From: MWBF01 sp040772005
Lineage (GTDB): Bacteria > Chloroflexota > Anaerolineae > CG2-30-64-16
Length of the DNA stretch: 64,000 nucleotides
Reading direction: 5' to 3'
Assembly (NCBI GenBank): GCA_040772005.1
Contig: JAXGYZ010000006.1
Span: 1 to 64,000 of the forward strand
Numbering within the stretch: the first letter of the stretch is position 1; the number at the start of each line of letters is the position of its first letter. The notes below the pieces were generated by a model. It did no database searches. It saw only the letters and a list, made by a program, of their open reading frames with translations, and had not been told where the DNA came from. A program made the translations under genes and the position numbers. This document shows positions 17,245 through 25,566 of this stretch, piece after piece.

Positions 17245-20133
17245 ATGGACCCACAGACGCTGGCTCTGCGGCTTATCTCGCTGCCCGATGAGCCTGCCCA
17301 GCACGCATTCCTCGCAGAGCATGCCGCCCTCCTGGACGACCAGTTCGCCGGCGCACTCAAAGCGCAGGCCGACAACCTTCGCCACTCCGATGTACAACGG
17401 TCCCTGCATACAGCCAGACTTCTCTGCACCCTGCCTTCGTACTCAGGCAACCCATGTCACCGGGCCTTGGGTCTGTTAGCCGAGGCCAACGCACTCTCGA
17501 TCGGCCTGGGCCAGTACGCGCGCGCGGTCGGCCTCTACGATGAAGCCGTCGAGGTCTACCGGGTCCAGGGGAGAGTTGTTGAGCAGGCCACTGCCCAGAT
17601 AGGCAAAATCTACTCATTGGCCAATCTTGGACGCTACGATGAGGTCTGGGCCACCGGGGAAGCCGTCGCGCAGGTCCTCAAGGCCCACGCCCGATGGCTC
17701 CAGCTCGGCGGATTGATGGTGAACCTGGCGATCGTCCATGGCCGCCAGGGCGATGATGTGCATGCGCTTGCCATGTTCGAGCAGGCGCGCGAGTACTACC
17801 TGATGACCGGCACGGAGGGCCAACAGGCCCTGCCGTGGATCGACCACAATCGCGCCATCGTCCTCCGCAACCTGGGCCGGTTCGAGGACTCCATCCAGGC
17901 CAGCCTGGCGTCGCAACAGGTCTTCACCGACCTGGGCCAGCAGGTCGAAGTGGCGCGCTCGCGGCAGAATCTGGCCCTGACCCACTTCGTGCTTGGCCAG
18001 CATAACGAAGCCCTGGCGCTCCTGACCGAAGCGCGCGCGATCTTCCTGGCAGACGGCCGCGAGCGCGACGCGCTCCTGGTCGACCTGTTTACCAGCGACT
18101 GCCTGCTGCAACTGCGCCGGTTTGACGACGTGCTCGAAAAGTGCCGGCAGGTCCGCGCGCTGTTCACCGACCTCGGGACGCGCTTCGAGGTCGCCCAGGC
18201 GATCCTCAAGGAAGCCACCGCGTATGCCGGGCTGCGCCGGTACACGGAGGCTTTCGCCTCGATCCGCGAAGCACGCGGGCTGTTCGACGCGGAGAAGAAC
18301 CCCGTATGGGTCGCATACGCCGACCTCGAGGCCGCGGCCGTGCTGCAGGCGCAGGACCGGCACGACGAAAGCCTGGTCCTCGCGCAGGCCTGCGCGGGGA
18401 CGTTCCACGCGCATAATCTGCCGGTCGACCGGGCCCGAGCCATGCTGGCAGCCGGCCGCGCGCTGGTGGGCCGGCAGCAGTATGCCCGCGCGACGGAGCT
18501 GGTGTCCGAGGCGCTGGCCTGCGGGAAAAGCCTGCGCATCCCGGACCTGGTGTACCGGTGTCACCACCTGGCGGGCACAATCGCGGCCGCGCAAGGCCAG
18601 GCTCAGGCCGCGATGGATGCGTACGACCGGGCCATCGGCGTGGTGGAGAGCCTGCGCGGGCGCATCATGGTGGAGTACCGGGCTGGCTTCCTCGAGGACA
18701 AAGGGGCCCTGTACGAAGACATCATCGACCTCTGCCTGGACCAGGGCCTCTGCGAGCGCGGCCTCCAGTACGCGGAGCGGGCCAAGTCGCGCGCGCTGCT
18801 GGACCTGCTGGCCTATCGCCTGAACCTCGAGATCCGGCCGCGTGCGCCTGCAGACGTGCCGCTGATCGAGCGGCTGGCGGCGCTGCGCAGCGAACGCGAC
18901 CGGCTCTACCGCCGCTGGGACACGGAAGCCGGACTCGAAATCCGCGGCAGCGCTGCACCGGACGATGAAGCGCACCAGCTCGGGAGGGACATCCTCGACC
19001 TCGAGCGACAGATCACGGAGCTATGGCACACCCTCCTCGTCCGCCATGCCGACTATGCGTGCGACGCAGCGCTGTGGTCGGTCCATACCGAGCCCGTACA
19101 GCCGCATCTCGGCGGCGATACGGTGCTCATCGAGTACTTCACCGTTCACCGGCAGTTTGTTGCCTTCCTGGTGACGCGCGACCGGATCGAGGCGCGGCGG
19201 CTGCCCTGCGGCCCGGACCAGATCCAGGATGTGGTCCGGCTGCTCCAACTCAATCTCCAGGCCAACGTTGCGCAGGGTCCCGGCGCACGCGGCGACCTGG
19301 CGGACAACGCGCAGCGGCTGCTCCGGCAGCTACACGACCTGCTGGTTGCGCCGCTGGCCGATCTCCTGGCGCCGCGCGAGCACTGGCTCATCGTGCCGCA
19401 CGGCCCGCTGCACTACCTGCCGTTTCACGCGTTCCACGACGGCAGCGCATACCTCCTGGAGCGGCACACCATCAGCTACCTGCCCGCGGCCAGCCTGCTG
19501 CGCTTCTGCACGGACGCGCGGCAGGCGACCGGGGAGCGGGCCGTCTTCGCGCACTCCCTGCGTGGCCGCCTGTCGCATGTGCTGGCGGAGTCGGCGGCGC
19601 TGGGCACGCTGCTCGGCGCACGCACGTTTGTCGATGACGAGGCGACCGTGGACCGGCTGCGCGAAGTGGCCCCGCAGTGCGACATCCTGCACGTGGCCGC
19701 GCACGGCGACTTCCGGCCCGACAACCCGCTCTTCTCCGGCCTGGCGCTGGCCGACGGCTGGCTGACGACGCTGGACATCTTCAGCCTGCACCTGAACGCC
19801 GGGCTGGTGACGCTCAGCGCGTGCCAGACTGGGGAGAGCGTGATCGGCGGGGGAGACGAGCTCTTCGGCCTGATGCGGGCGTTCCTCTACGCCGGCGCAG
19901 CCTCGCTGGTCCTGAGCCTGTGGCCGGTCGAGGACCATGCGACGGCAGACCTCATGACCACATTCTACCGGGAGCTGGCAGCCGGGCGGTCGAAGGCCGC
20001 CGCGCTGAGGGAGGCTCAGCTCAGCCTGGTGCAAGGTTCCGACCCGGCCCGCGAGCCCGCGGACCGGGCGCGCGCACACCCGTATTTCTGGGCGCCGTTT
20101 TTCCTGGTCGGTCACAGTGGACCCCTCGGATAG
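17245..20133 (+). CDS. TPR-CHAT domain protease
   Basis: The product is 962 aa, apparently cytoplasmic. About residues 60-480 are TPR-like helical repeats (ARAVGLYDEAVEVYRVQG, then ALALLTEARAIFLADG). From about 620 to the end lies a CHAT domain, a caspase-like cysteine-protease fold. The expected dyad is present: His820 in HVAAHGDF and Cys860 in LSACQTGES. The tail HPYFWAPFFLVG is the usual CHAT end. GGAAGGAG precedes the ATG. CHAT proteins act in programmed proteolysis and some defence systems, with the TPRs as sensor or partner-binding part. The next gene, 21 bp on, is a subtilisin-like lipoprotein, so the two are probably co-expressed. The target is unknown. Confidence 0.92.
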   Translation: MDPQTLALRLISLPDEPAQHAFLAEHAALLDDQFAGALKAQADNLRHSDVQRSLHTARLLCTLPSYSGNPCHRALGLLAEANALSIGLGQYARAVGLYDEAVEVYRVQGRVVEQATAQIGKIYSLANLGRYDEVWATGEAVAQVLKAHARWLQLGGLMVNLAIVHGRQGDDVHALAMFEQAREYYLMTGTEGQQALPWIDHNRAIVLRNLGRFEDSIQASLASQQVFTDLGQQVEVARSRQNLALTHFVLGQHNEALALLTEARAIFLADGRERDALLVDLFTSDCLLQLRRFDDVLEKCRQVRALFTDLGTRFEVAQAILKEATAYAGLRRYTEAFASIREARGLFDAEKNPVWVAYADLEAAAVLQAQDRHDESLVLAQACAGTFHAHNLPVDRARAMLAAGRALVGRQQYARATELVSEALACGKSLRIPDLVYRCHHLAGTIAAAQGQAQAAMDAYDRAIGVVESLRGRIMVEYRAGFLEDKGALYEDIIDLCLDQGLCERGLQYAERAKSRALLDLLAYRLNLEIRPRAPADVPLIERLAALRSERDRLYRRWDTEAGLEIRGSAAPDDEAHQLGRDILDLERQITELWHTLLVRHADYACDAALWSVHTEPVQPHLGGDTVLIEYFTVHRQFVAFLVTRDRIEARRLPCGPDQIQDVVRLLQLNLQANVAQGPGARGDLADNAQRLLRQLHDLLVAPLADLLAPREHWLIVPHGPLHYLPFHAFHDGSAYLLERHTISYLPAASLLRFCTDARQATGERAVFAHSLRGRLSHVLAESAALGTLLGARTFVDDEATVDRLREVAPQCDILHVAAHGDFRPDNPLFSGLALADGWLTTLDIFSLHLNAGLVTLSACQTGESVIGGGDELFGLMRAFLYAGAASLVLSLWPVEDHATADLMTTFYRELAAGRSKAAALREAQLSLVQGSDPAREPADRARAHPYFWAPFFLVGHSGPLG

Positions 20134-20154
20134 GAAAGCAAGGAGGATGAGCCC

Positions 20155-22032
20155 ATGAAGCGTATTGCAGTCCTCGGATTGTTGCTGGCCGCGGTTGCTA
20201 TGATGATTGTGGCGTGCGTCCCACCGCCGGCGGCTGCGCCAGCAGCTGCGCCAGCAGCTGCGCCGGCTCCTGCCCAAGGAGAAGAAGCGAAGCGACCGAC
20301 AATCACCACCTCAGATTGCGTCGATAGTATAGGAATCCAGATAACCCAGACCCCATATCCTGCGTCTGCTGAAGAAGTGTCCCGCGACGCATGCTTCTTG
20401 CCGCACCAGTTGATCGTATACGGTACCCGGCGATGCATCGACAAAGTTCACGCCAGGTCCGAAATGCAGGAGCTAAAACTCTCACAGCTCAGGGAGATCG
20501 TGCTGCAGGGCGCCGACAGAAACTGTCCCTGGGACCTCGGACCGGACCGGTTCAAGGAAGATACGAGCAACGATACTAGCGTTGTGATGCGGTTGTATCG
20601 AAGCGACACCGATGTCAGTGTGCAGAATCTGATCATGACCGCGCTGGGGGCGACCAGGGAGGAGAAATGCCTGAGCATCACAGAGCCCAACTACCTGATC
20701 GGTGATCCTGGAACCCTGAAAGGATCCCCCTGGATTCCGGTGGGCAGTCCGGATCAGGGCGATCCCACACCGGCGCCTATCAGTAGCTTCCCCACGCAGC
20801 CGGCTTTCCCAGCCATCGGCCTGAGCACACCAGCAACGACAGGGGGTAAAGGTGTGCGGGTCGGGGTCTTCGATACGGCACCGACAGCCTTTGCTGTTGG
20901 TCCGGGGACATCCTGCAATGTCACCGTTGAAATCCCAGACGCAGGACACGAGATCGGCATGCGTGTGACAGGTCTCGAGTCATCAGCGTCCGTGGCTTCG
21001 CCACCCGCTATCGCGGCGGATCACGGTCTGTTCGTAGCGGGCCTGGTCAAGGCAGTTGCGCCGGAGGCTGATGTGCAGTTGTACCGGGTGCTGAACGAGT
21101 ACGCCGTAGGTGACATATTCACAATGATGGAGGCCATCAAGAACTTCATCTGTACGGGTCAGCCAGATCACTCAGTAGTGAACCTGAGCCTGGGGCTGCA
21201 CTGGTATGACGAAGGGTACCTGTTTAGCTTCGATCCTGGAGAGGGGGAGTTACTACAATGGTTGGATACCGCTCAACTACCTGAGCGCTTGCTCGAGAGG
21301 TTCAAGGCATACCAGATTCCCATCTCTATGGCCGCGAGAGTGACAGTCACCACCGCAGGAAGCGCCTGGGAGGTCGATGATAACGGTAAGCAGTATCTGG
21401 TGAAAATGGAAGGTGAGAAGATGCTGGTGCTGGATAAAGCCAGAACGGGCCAATGGCCGCTGGAAAGGTGCGGCGAGTGGACTTCAGACCTGACGCATAT
21501 CGTGACTCTCTGGGACTTGCTCAATGCAGCGAAGGAGTTAGGGGTCGTGGTCGTGGCGGCGGCAGGCAATAATGCCAACAACGCAGTCGGGGCCACAGAG
21601 AGTGCCGATGTCCCCGCTGCCTGGCCTAACACCATCGGTGTGGCGGCCACCAACGTCTATGGCACGGGATTGGCCTGCTTCTCAAACGTGGGGAATGTAT
21701 GGGCTCCAGGCGGCGAAGGTGTGACCAGCCCATCCAACACCGAATGCAAGCCGCAATTCAAGACCTGCAACGCAGCCGGAGATTGTGCTGACTACGGCCT
21801 GGTTAGCCTGGGAACCGAATCCAGCACAGGCTACTGGTACTGGGCCGGCACATCGTTCGCGGCGCCGCTCGTCAGCGGCCTGGTTGCCAGGTGCCTGCAG
21901 GAAGCAGACGATGCCGGCGCTGCGTGGCCCGCGGCGAACGCACCTTCCAAGGTATGGGCAGCCATCCAGGGGGGCGCAGCAAGTCATGGCGGCGTGATCC
22001 ACGTGGGCGACACATTGGCGAATTGCAAGTAA
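20155..22032 (+). CDS. Subtilisin-like (S8) serine protease lipoprotein
   Basis: The product is 625 aa. A lipoprotein signal (lipobox IVAC, Cys21) is followed by an Ala/Pro linker. Residues about 60-200 could be an inhibitor-I9-like propeptide. The S8 core has Asp240 in VGVFDTAP, His290 in AADHGLFVAG and Ser567 in GTSFAAPL, plus the oxyanion region VVVVAAAGNNANN, so the catalytic triad is complete. It should sit outside the cytoplasmic membrane. AAGGAGG lies upstream and the gap to the CHAT gene is 21 bp. Its Cys content (several CxxxC-like pairs at 480-540) is higher than its neighbours', consistent with extracellular disulfides. Local codon use is less GC-rich than in the CHAT gene. Confidence 0.9.
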   Translation: MKRIAVLGLLLAAVAMMIVACVPPPAAAPAAAPAAAPAPAQGEEAKRPTITTSDCVDSIGIQITQTPYPASAEEVSRDACFLPHQLIVYGTRRCIDKVHARSEMQELKLSQLREIVLQGADRNCPWDLGPDRFKEDTSNDTSVVMRLYRSDTDVSVQNLIMTALGATREEKCLSITEPNYLIGDPGTLKGSPWIPVGSPDQGDPTPAPISSFPTQPAFPAIGLSTPATTGGKGVRVGVFDTAPTAFAVGPGTSCNVTVEIPDAGHEIGMRVTGLESSASVASPPAIAADHGLFVAGLVKAVAPEADVQLYRVLNEYAVGDIFTMMEAIKNFICTGQPDHSVVNLSLGLHWYDEGYLFSFDPGEGELLQWLDTAQLPERLLERFKAYQIPISMAARVTVTTAGSAWEVDDNGKQYLVKMEGEKMLVLDKARTGQWPLERCGEWTSDLTHIVTLWDLLNAAKELGVVVVAAAGNNANNAVGATESADVPAAWPNTIGVAATNVYGTGLACFSNVGNVWAPGGEGVTSPSNTECKPQFKTCNAAGDCADYGLVSLGTESSTGYWYWAGTSFAAPLVSGLVARCLQEADDAGAAWPAANAPSKVWAAIQGGAASHGGVIHVGDTLANCK

Positions 22033-22043
22033 CACAAAACGCA

Positions 22044-22081
22044 TCGACCTGTCATGGCCCTGATGTATAATCAGGGCCATG
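22044..22081 (+). promoter_or_regulatory. Perfect palindrome with promoter at the kinase start
   Basis: CATGGCCCTGAT (22053-22064) and its exact reverse complement (22070-22081) flank a 5-bp loop. The loop and right arm contain TATAAT (22066-22071), with TCGACC (22044-22049) 16 bp upstream. The right arm ends on the kinase ATG at 22079. Transcription would start at or next to the ATG, giving a leaderless message. The palindrome may be an operator. Confidence 0.6.
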
Positions 22082-24352
22082 TACTACTCACCTCCTACCC
22101 TCAAACAGGCCGATCCCCAGCTGGCCGGGTCGGCGCAGGAACTGCTGCGCTCCACCGCGCGCACGCTGGTCATCGCATCGCTGGGCCTGCTGGCCGTGGC
22201 GCTGGCGCTGATGTGGGTCAAGCCGCCCGCGGACCTCGACGTGACCGCGATCCCGATCCTCGTGCTGGCCGCGCTGGCAGGCATCGTCGTGCTGTGGCTG
22301 CTCGACCGGCAACTGCTGCTGGCCGTGATCGTCTGGCAGGTTGCGCTTGCGGCGCTGCTCTGGCTCGCCATCGTCCAGTTCCGGGAGCCGATGCTGGCCT
22401 TCTTCTACGCGCTCTTCCCGCTGCTGGCCGCGGTAACGCTCGGCTGGCCCGCCGCGCTGGTCGCAGAGGTTGGCGTCGTGGCTGTGGTCTGGTGGCTCAG
22501 GCTGGGCAACGCAGGCGCGGCGCTCCCGGCCAGCCACGCGCGGGGCATCCTCATCGGCGGCCTCATCACCGGCGCGTTGGGCTGGGCTGCCGTGCGCGCG
22601 CTGCACACCGTCACCGAGTGGTCTATCTACAGCTTCCACCAGGCGCAGGAACGGCTGGAGGAGGCGCGCAACCAGCGCGTCGAGTTCCGGCAGACCGAGG
22701 AGGACCTGGTGCAGGCGAACCGGGAGCTGGCCCGGCTGTCCGACCGGCTGAAGGCGATGTACCAGGTAGCCGAGGACGCGCGACGGACGAAGGAGGAGTT
22801 CGTCGCCAACGTCAGCCACGAGCTGCGCACCCCGCTCAACATGATCATCGGGTTCAGCGAGATGATCACACAGGCGCCCCGTGTGTATGGGCAGGACGTG
22901 CCGCCCGCGCTGCTGGCCGACATCGCGGCCATCCAGCGCAACAGCCAGCACCTGGCCCGGCTGGTCGACGACGTGCTCAACCTGAGCCAGGTCGAGGCCG
23001 GCCGGATGGTGCTGACGAAGGAATGGGCGTCGCTGCCCGAAATCGTGGAGGCCGCGTGCATCGCAGTGCGCGCGCTGTACGAGTCCAAGGGCCTGTATCT
23101 GCGCACGCACATCCCGGCGGACCTGCCGCCCGTTTTCTGCGATGCCACACGCGTCCGTCAGGTGGTGCTCAACCTCATCAGCAATGCAGGCCGTTTCACG
23201 CAGCGAGGCGGCGTCGAGGTAACCGCGTGGGCCGAGGGCGGGCATGTGACGGTATGCGTCACGGACTCCGGCCCCGGCATCCGCCCCGAAGACCAGGGCC
23301 GCGTGTTCGAGCCGTTCCAGCAGGTGGACGCGTCGCTGCGGCGGGAGCACGGCGGCACGGGCCTGGGCCTCACCATCAGCAAGCGGTTCGTGGAGATGCA
23401 CGAGGGGAAGATGTGGCTGGAGAGCCCGGCGCATGCCGGCCGTGGGCCGGATGACGGCGAATCTGACGGCGGGCCGGGCACCCGCTTCTGCTTCACCCTG
23501 CCGCTGGACACGCCCGCGTCGGTCCTGTCCGCGCACACGGCGGGCAGCGTCCGCTGGCTGAACCCCTACCAGACCCACGAGGAGCGCACGCGCCAGTCCA
23601 AGGCGCCTCTGGGCCCGCTGGCCCCGCGCTATGTGATGGTCGAGCCAGGCACACGGCTGGTCCAACGGTTCCGCGAGGCGTTGGGCGAGGCGGAGGTGGT
23701 GCAGGCGGTAACGCTGGCCGAAGGGCGCCGCGAACTGGAGCGGTCGCCGGCCCGCGCACTCATCATCAATGCGGCCGCACTGCCCGACGGTCAGCCGGCT
23801 GCTGAGGATCTGGCCGGGCTGCCCTACAACACACCGGTCCTGGTGTGCTCGCTGCCCGAAGAGGACGAGGCGGCGCGCGACATGGGGGTCGTGCGCTACC
23901 TGGTCAAGCCCATCACGCGCGAGGCGCTGCTCGCCGCGCTGGCCGAACTCGGACCGGACGTGCATAACATCCTGCTGGTGGATGACGAGCCCGAGATCCT
24001 GCGGCTGTTCACGCGCGTGCTCTCATCGAGCGAGCGCGGGTATCACGTCTGGCGCGCGAACGACGGACAGCGCGGCCTGGACCTGCTGCGTCAGCGGCGG
24101 CCCGATGCGGTGCTGCTGGACCTGATCCTGCCCGGCCTGGACGGGTACCGCGTGCTGCGCGAGAAGCACGCGGACCCCGAACTGCGCGACATCCCGGTCA
24201 TCATCATCTCGTCACGCGATCCGGGCGGGCAGCCGGTCGTGAGCGACCAGATGACGATCACCCGCGCGGGCGGGCTGTCGCTGCGCGACCTCGCACGCTG
24301 CGTGGCGGGGGTGAGCGAGGCGCTCGCGCCGCGGGGACGGGCAAGAGAATAG
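22079..24352 (+). CDS. Membrane hybrid histidine kinase with receiver domains
   Basis: The product is 757 aa. About five N-terminal hydrophobic segments (residues 25-185) are followed by a coiled-coil, then a HisKA domain with the phosphoacceptor His247 in VSHELRTPL. A HATPase domain follows (NLISNAGRF N-box, DSGPGI, GGTGLGL). Residues about 520-620 resemble a receiver lacking the acidic site, and 625-720 are a true receiver with Asp681 in LLDLILPGLDG. The C-terminal tail VVSDQMTITRAGGLS departs from the receiver alpha5 region. No ribosome-binding site is visible ahead of the ATG, in keeping with leaderless expression. No DNA-binding partner is adjacent. Confidence 0.9.
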   Translation: MYYSPPTLKQADPQLAGSAQELLRSTARTLVIASLGLLAVALALMWVKPPADLDVTAIPILVLAALAGIVVLWLLDRQLLLAVIVWQVALAALLWLAIVQFREPMLAFFYALFPLLAAVTLGWPAALVAEVGVVAVVWWLRLGNAGAALPASHARGILIGGLITGALGWAAVRALHTVTEWSIYSFHQAQERLEEARNQRVEFRQTEEDLVQANRELARLSDRLKAMYQVAEDARRTKEEFVANVSHELRTPLNMIIGFSEMITQAPRVYGQDVPPALLADIAAIQRNSQHLARLVDDVLNLSQVEAGRMVLTKEWASLPEIVEAACIAVRALYESKGLYLRTHIPADLPPVFCDATRVRQVVLNLISNAGRFTQRGGVEVTAWAEGGHVTVCVTDSGPGIRPEDQGRVFEPFQQVDASLRREHGGTGLGLTISKRFVEMHEGKMWLESPAHAGRGPDDGESDGGPGTRFCFTLPLDTPASVLSAHTAGSVRWLNPYQTHEERTRQSKAPLGPLAPRYVMVEPGTRLVQRFREALGEAEVVQAVTLAEGRRELERSPARALIINAAALPDGQPAAEDLAGLPYNTPVLVCSLPEEDEAARDMGVVRYLVKPITREALLAALAELGPDVHNILLVDDEPEILRLFTRVLSSSERGYHVWRANDGQRGLDLLRQRRPDAVLLDLILPGLDGYRVLREKHADPELRDIPVIIISSRDPGGQPVVSDQMTITRAGGLSLRDLARCVAGVSEALAPRGRARE

Positions 24353-24363
24353 GACACCGAATC

Positions 24364-25200
24364 ATGGATCATGCCACGAACCTGGCCGCCCTCAACCTCT
24401 CCATCGCGGCCCGATCCTACTGGGTGGGATTGCAGGCACTCGAGCTGGGTGCCCACACAACCGACAACCCGATTGCGCCCCAGAAGGCCGAGTCGGCCCG
24501 GCGTGAGCTGGAATCCACGCTCGCTGCCATCGAAAAACTAACCGCAACAGCAGGGCTGGAATGGCAGCCTATTCCGATCGACCGCCTCCTGCGGACGCAG
24601 GTCGGGCGTCTGCGCGATTCGTTGTATTATGCCAGCCCGGCAGCCCTGGAAGGCTTCGGGACGGTCGATCTCCTGGCCGCCGATTACCTGTCTGCGTGGA
24701 GCCAGGCTGCCAACCCGATGATCGATGTCCTGGAAGACGCAGTCGAAGGCAGGACGGGCAAAGCGCCTGCACCTGGCGAGCGTGACGGCGCCGGATGCGA
24801 TCCGCCCAAGCTCTCGGCCCACCAACGGCCGGCCCTGACCGGTTTCGCCCGCGCGGTTGCATCCCACCTGCTGCTGTTCAGGGCGCGCGGGCAGGCGGCG
24901 CTGCCCCCGAGCCATCCGACCATTGCGTCGCCCTACGACAGGGCCGCGCTCCTGGAGATGCTCGAAGGCGCATCACGCTTGCAGGCGCACTTGCACACGC
25001 TCACATCCGCCTTTGCGCTCAATGTACCCCTGGGGGCGACTGCGGCCACCCTCGTGCAGAGATCGATGCATGATGCACTCGCATGCCTGGGGCAGCTCGC
25101 CCCTCTGGCCGGCGCTCAGAATGAGGACTGGCCGGTCTCGTGCGCCAGACTGTGCGTGCTTGCAGCCCAGCACCAGACGCTGGCCCTCAACCTGGCCTGA
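24364..25200 (+). CDS. Unknown helical protein downstream of the kinase
   Basis: The product is 278 aa, Ala/Leu-rich and predicted mostly alpha-helical, with no signal peptide or membrane segment. It starts 11 bp after the kinase stop, so it is probably translated from the same message. No family was recognised. The two halves (residues 1-130 and 150-278) have similar amphipathic helices, each starting near a conserved-looking aromatic patch, which could mean an internal duplication. An accessory or output protein for the kinase is possible, but nothing in the sequence proves it. Confidence 0.7.
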   Translation: MDHATNLAALNLSIAARSYWVGLQALELGAHTTDNPIAPQKAESARRELESTLAAIEKLTATAGLEWQPIPIDRLLRTQVGRLRDSLYYASPAALEGFGTVDLLAADYLSAWSQAANPMIDVLEDAVEGRTGKAPAPGERDGAGCDPPKLSAHQRPALTGFARAVASHLLLFRARGQAALPPSHPTIASPYDRAALLEMLEGASRLQAHLHTLTSAFALNVPLGATAATLVQRSMHDALACLGQLAPLAGAQNEDWPVSCARLCVLAAQHQTLALNLA

Positions 25201-25211
25201 CACCCTGCGAC

Positions 25212-25384
25212 CAGGGCGGTTTCAGAGTGCATCAGGTGAACCCACCCGGCAACTGAAGTTGCGGCTACCGTTGCGAAGTCTGCCTTCGCAGACTGGAAAC
25301 TAACCGACGCAGGTCGGTTTTGCAGTGGTAGCCGCAGTTTCAACTGCCAGGCAGAAGGCACGAGTGCAACATGATTTCGCCCTG
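25212..25384 (+). mobile_element. MITE copy 1, 173 bp with 9-bp target duplication
   Basis: The ends read CAGGGCG and CGCCCTG and extend into imperfect terminal repeats of about 20 bp. CCCTGCGAC flanks both sides (25203-25211 and 25385-25393), a 9-bp target-site duplication. Internal hairpins include AGTCTGC/GCAGACT and AACCGAC/GTCGGTT, plus longer arms around GCGGCTACC. It has no coding capacity. It is identical to the copy at 40358-40530 except for one base. It lies just upstream of the enolase promoter. Confidence 0.93.
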
Positions 25385-25402
25385 CCCTGCGACTTGTTTT
25401 GG

Positions 25403-25431
25403 TTTGCAGCCAGACTGTGATAGAATATAAT
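25403..25431 (+). promoter_or_regulatory. Promoter of riboswitch-eno transcript
   Basis: TTTGCA (25403-25408), a 17-bp spacer and a perfect TATAAT (25426-25431). Transcription would begin near 25438, exactly at the start of the fluoride aptamer. Confidence 0.65.
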
Positions 25432-25436
25432 TTGGC

Positions 25437-25529
25437 ATAGGGGATGGGGCTCCCCGGGATTACCTATCCAGAACGTCGCAAGACTGATAGCCTCTACCAG
25501 GGTCCATATCTTGGTAGAGGCTGTTTCAT
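25437..25529 (+). ncRNA. Fluoride riboswitch 1, upstream of eno
   Basis: The conserved fluoride (crcB) motif elements are present: GGGATGGGGCTCCCC at 25441-25455, a middle stem, then CTGATAGCCTCTACCAG at 25484-25500. GCCTCTACCA can instead pair with TTGGTAGAGGC (25511-25521) to make a terminator followed by TGTTTC. Fluoride binding should stabilise the aptamer and allow read-through into eno. Enolase is a classic fluoride target, so this gene is expected under this control. Confidence 0.93.
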
Positions 25530-25566
25530 TCTTCAGGCCCCATTCAATCCATGTGGAGGCACATAC

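Noticed and set aside
22088..23965. A 625-codon minus-strand frame
   Set aside because: It is antisense to the hybrid histidine kinase, whose HisKA and HATPase motifs are unambiguous.
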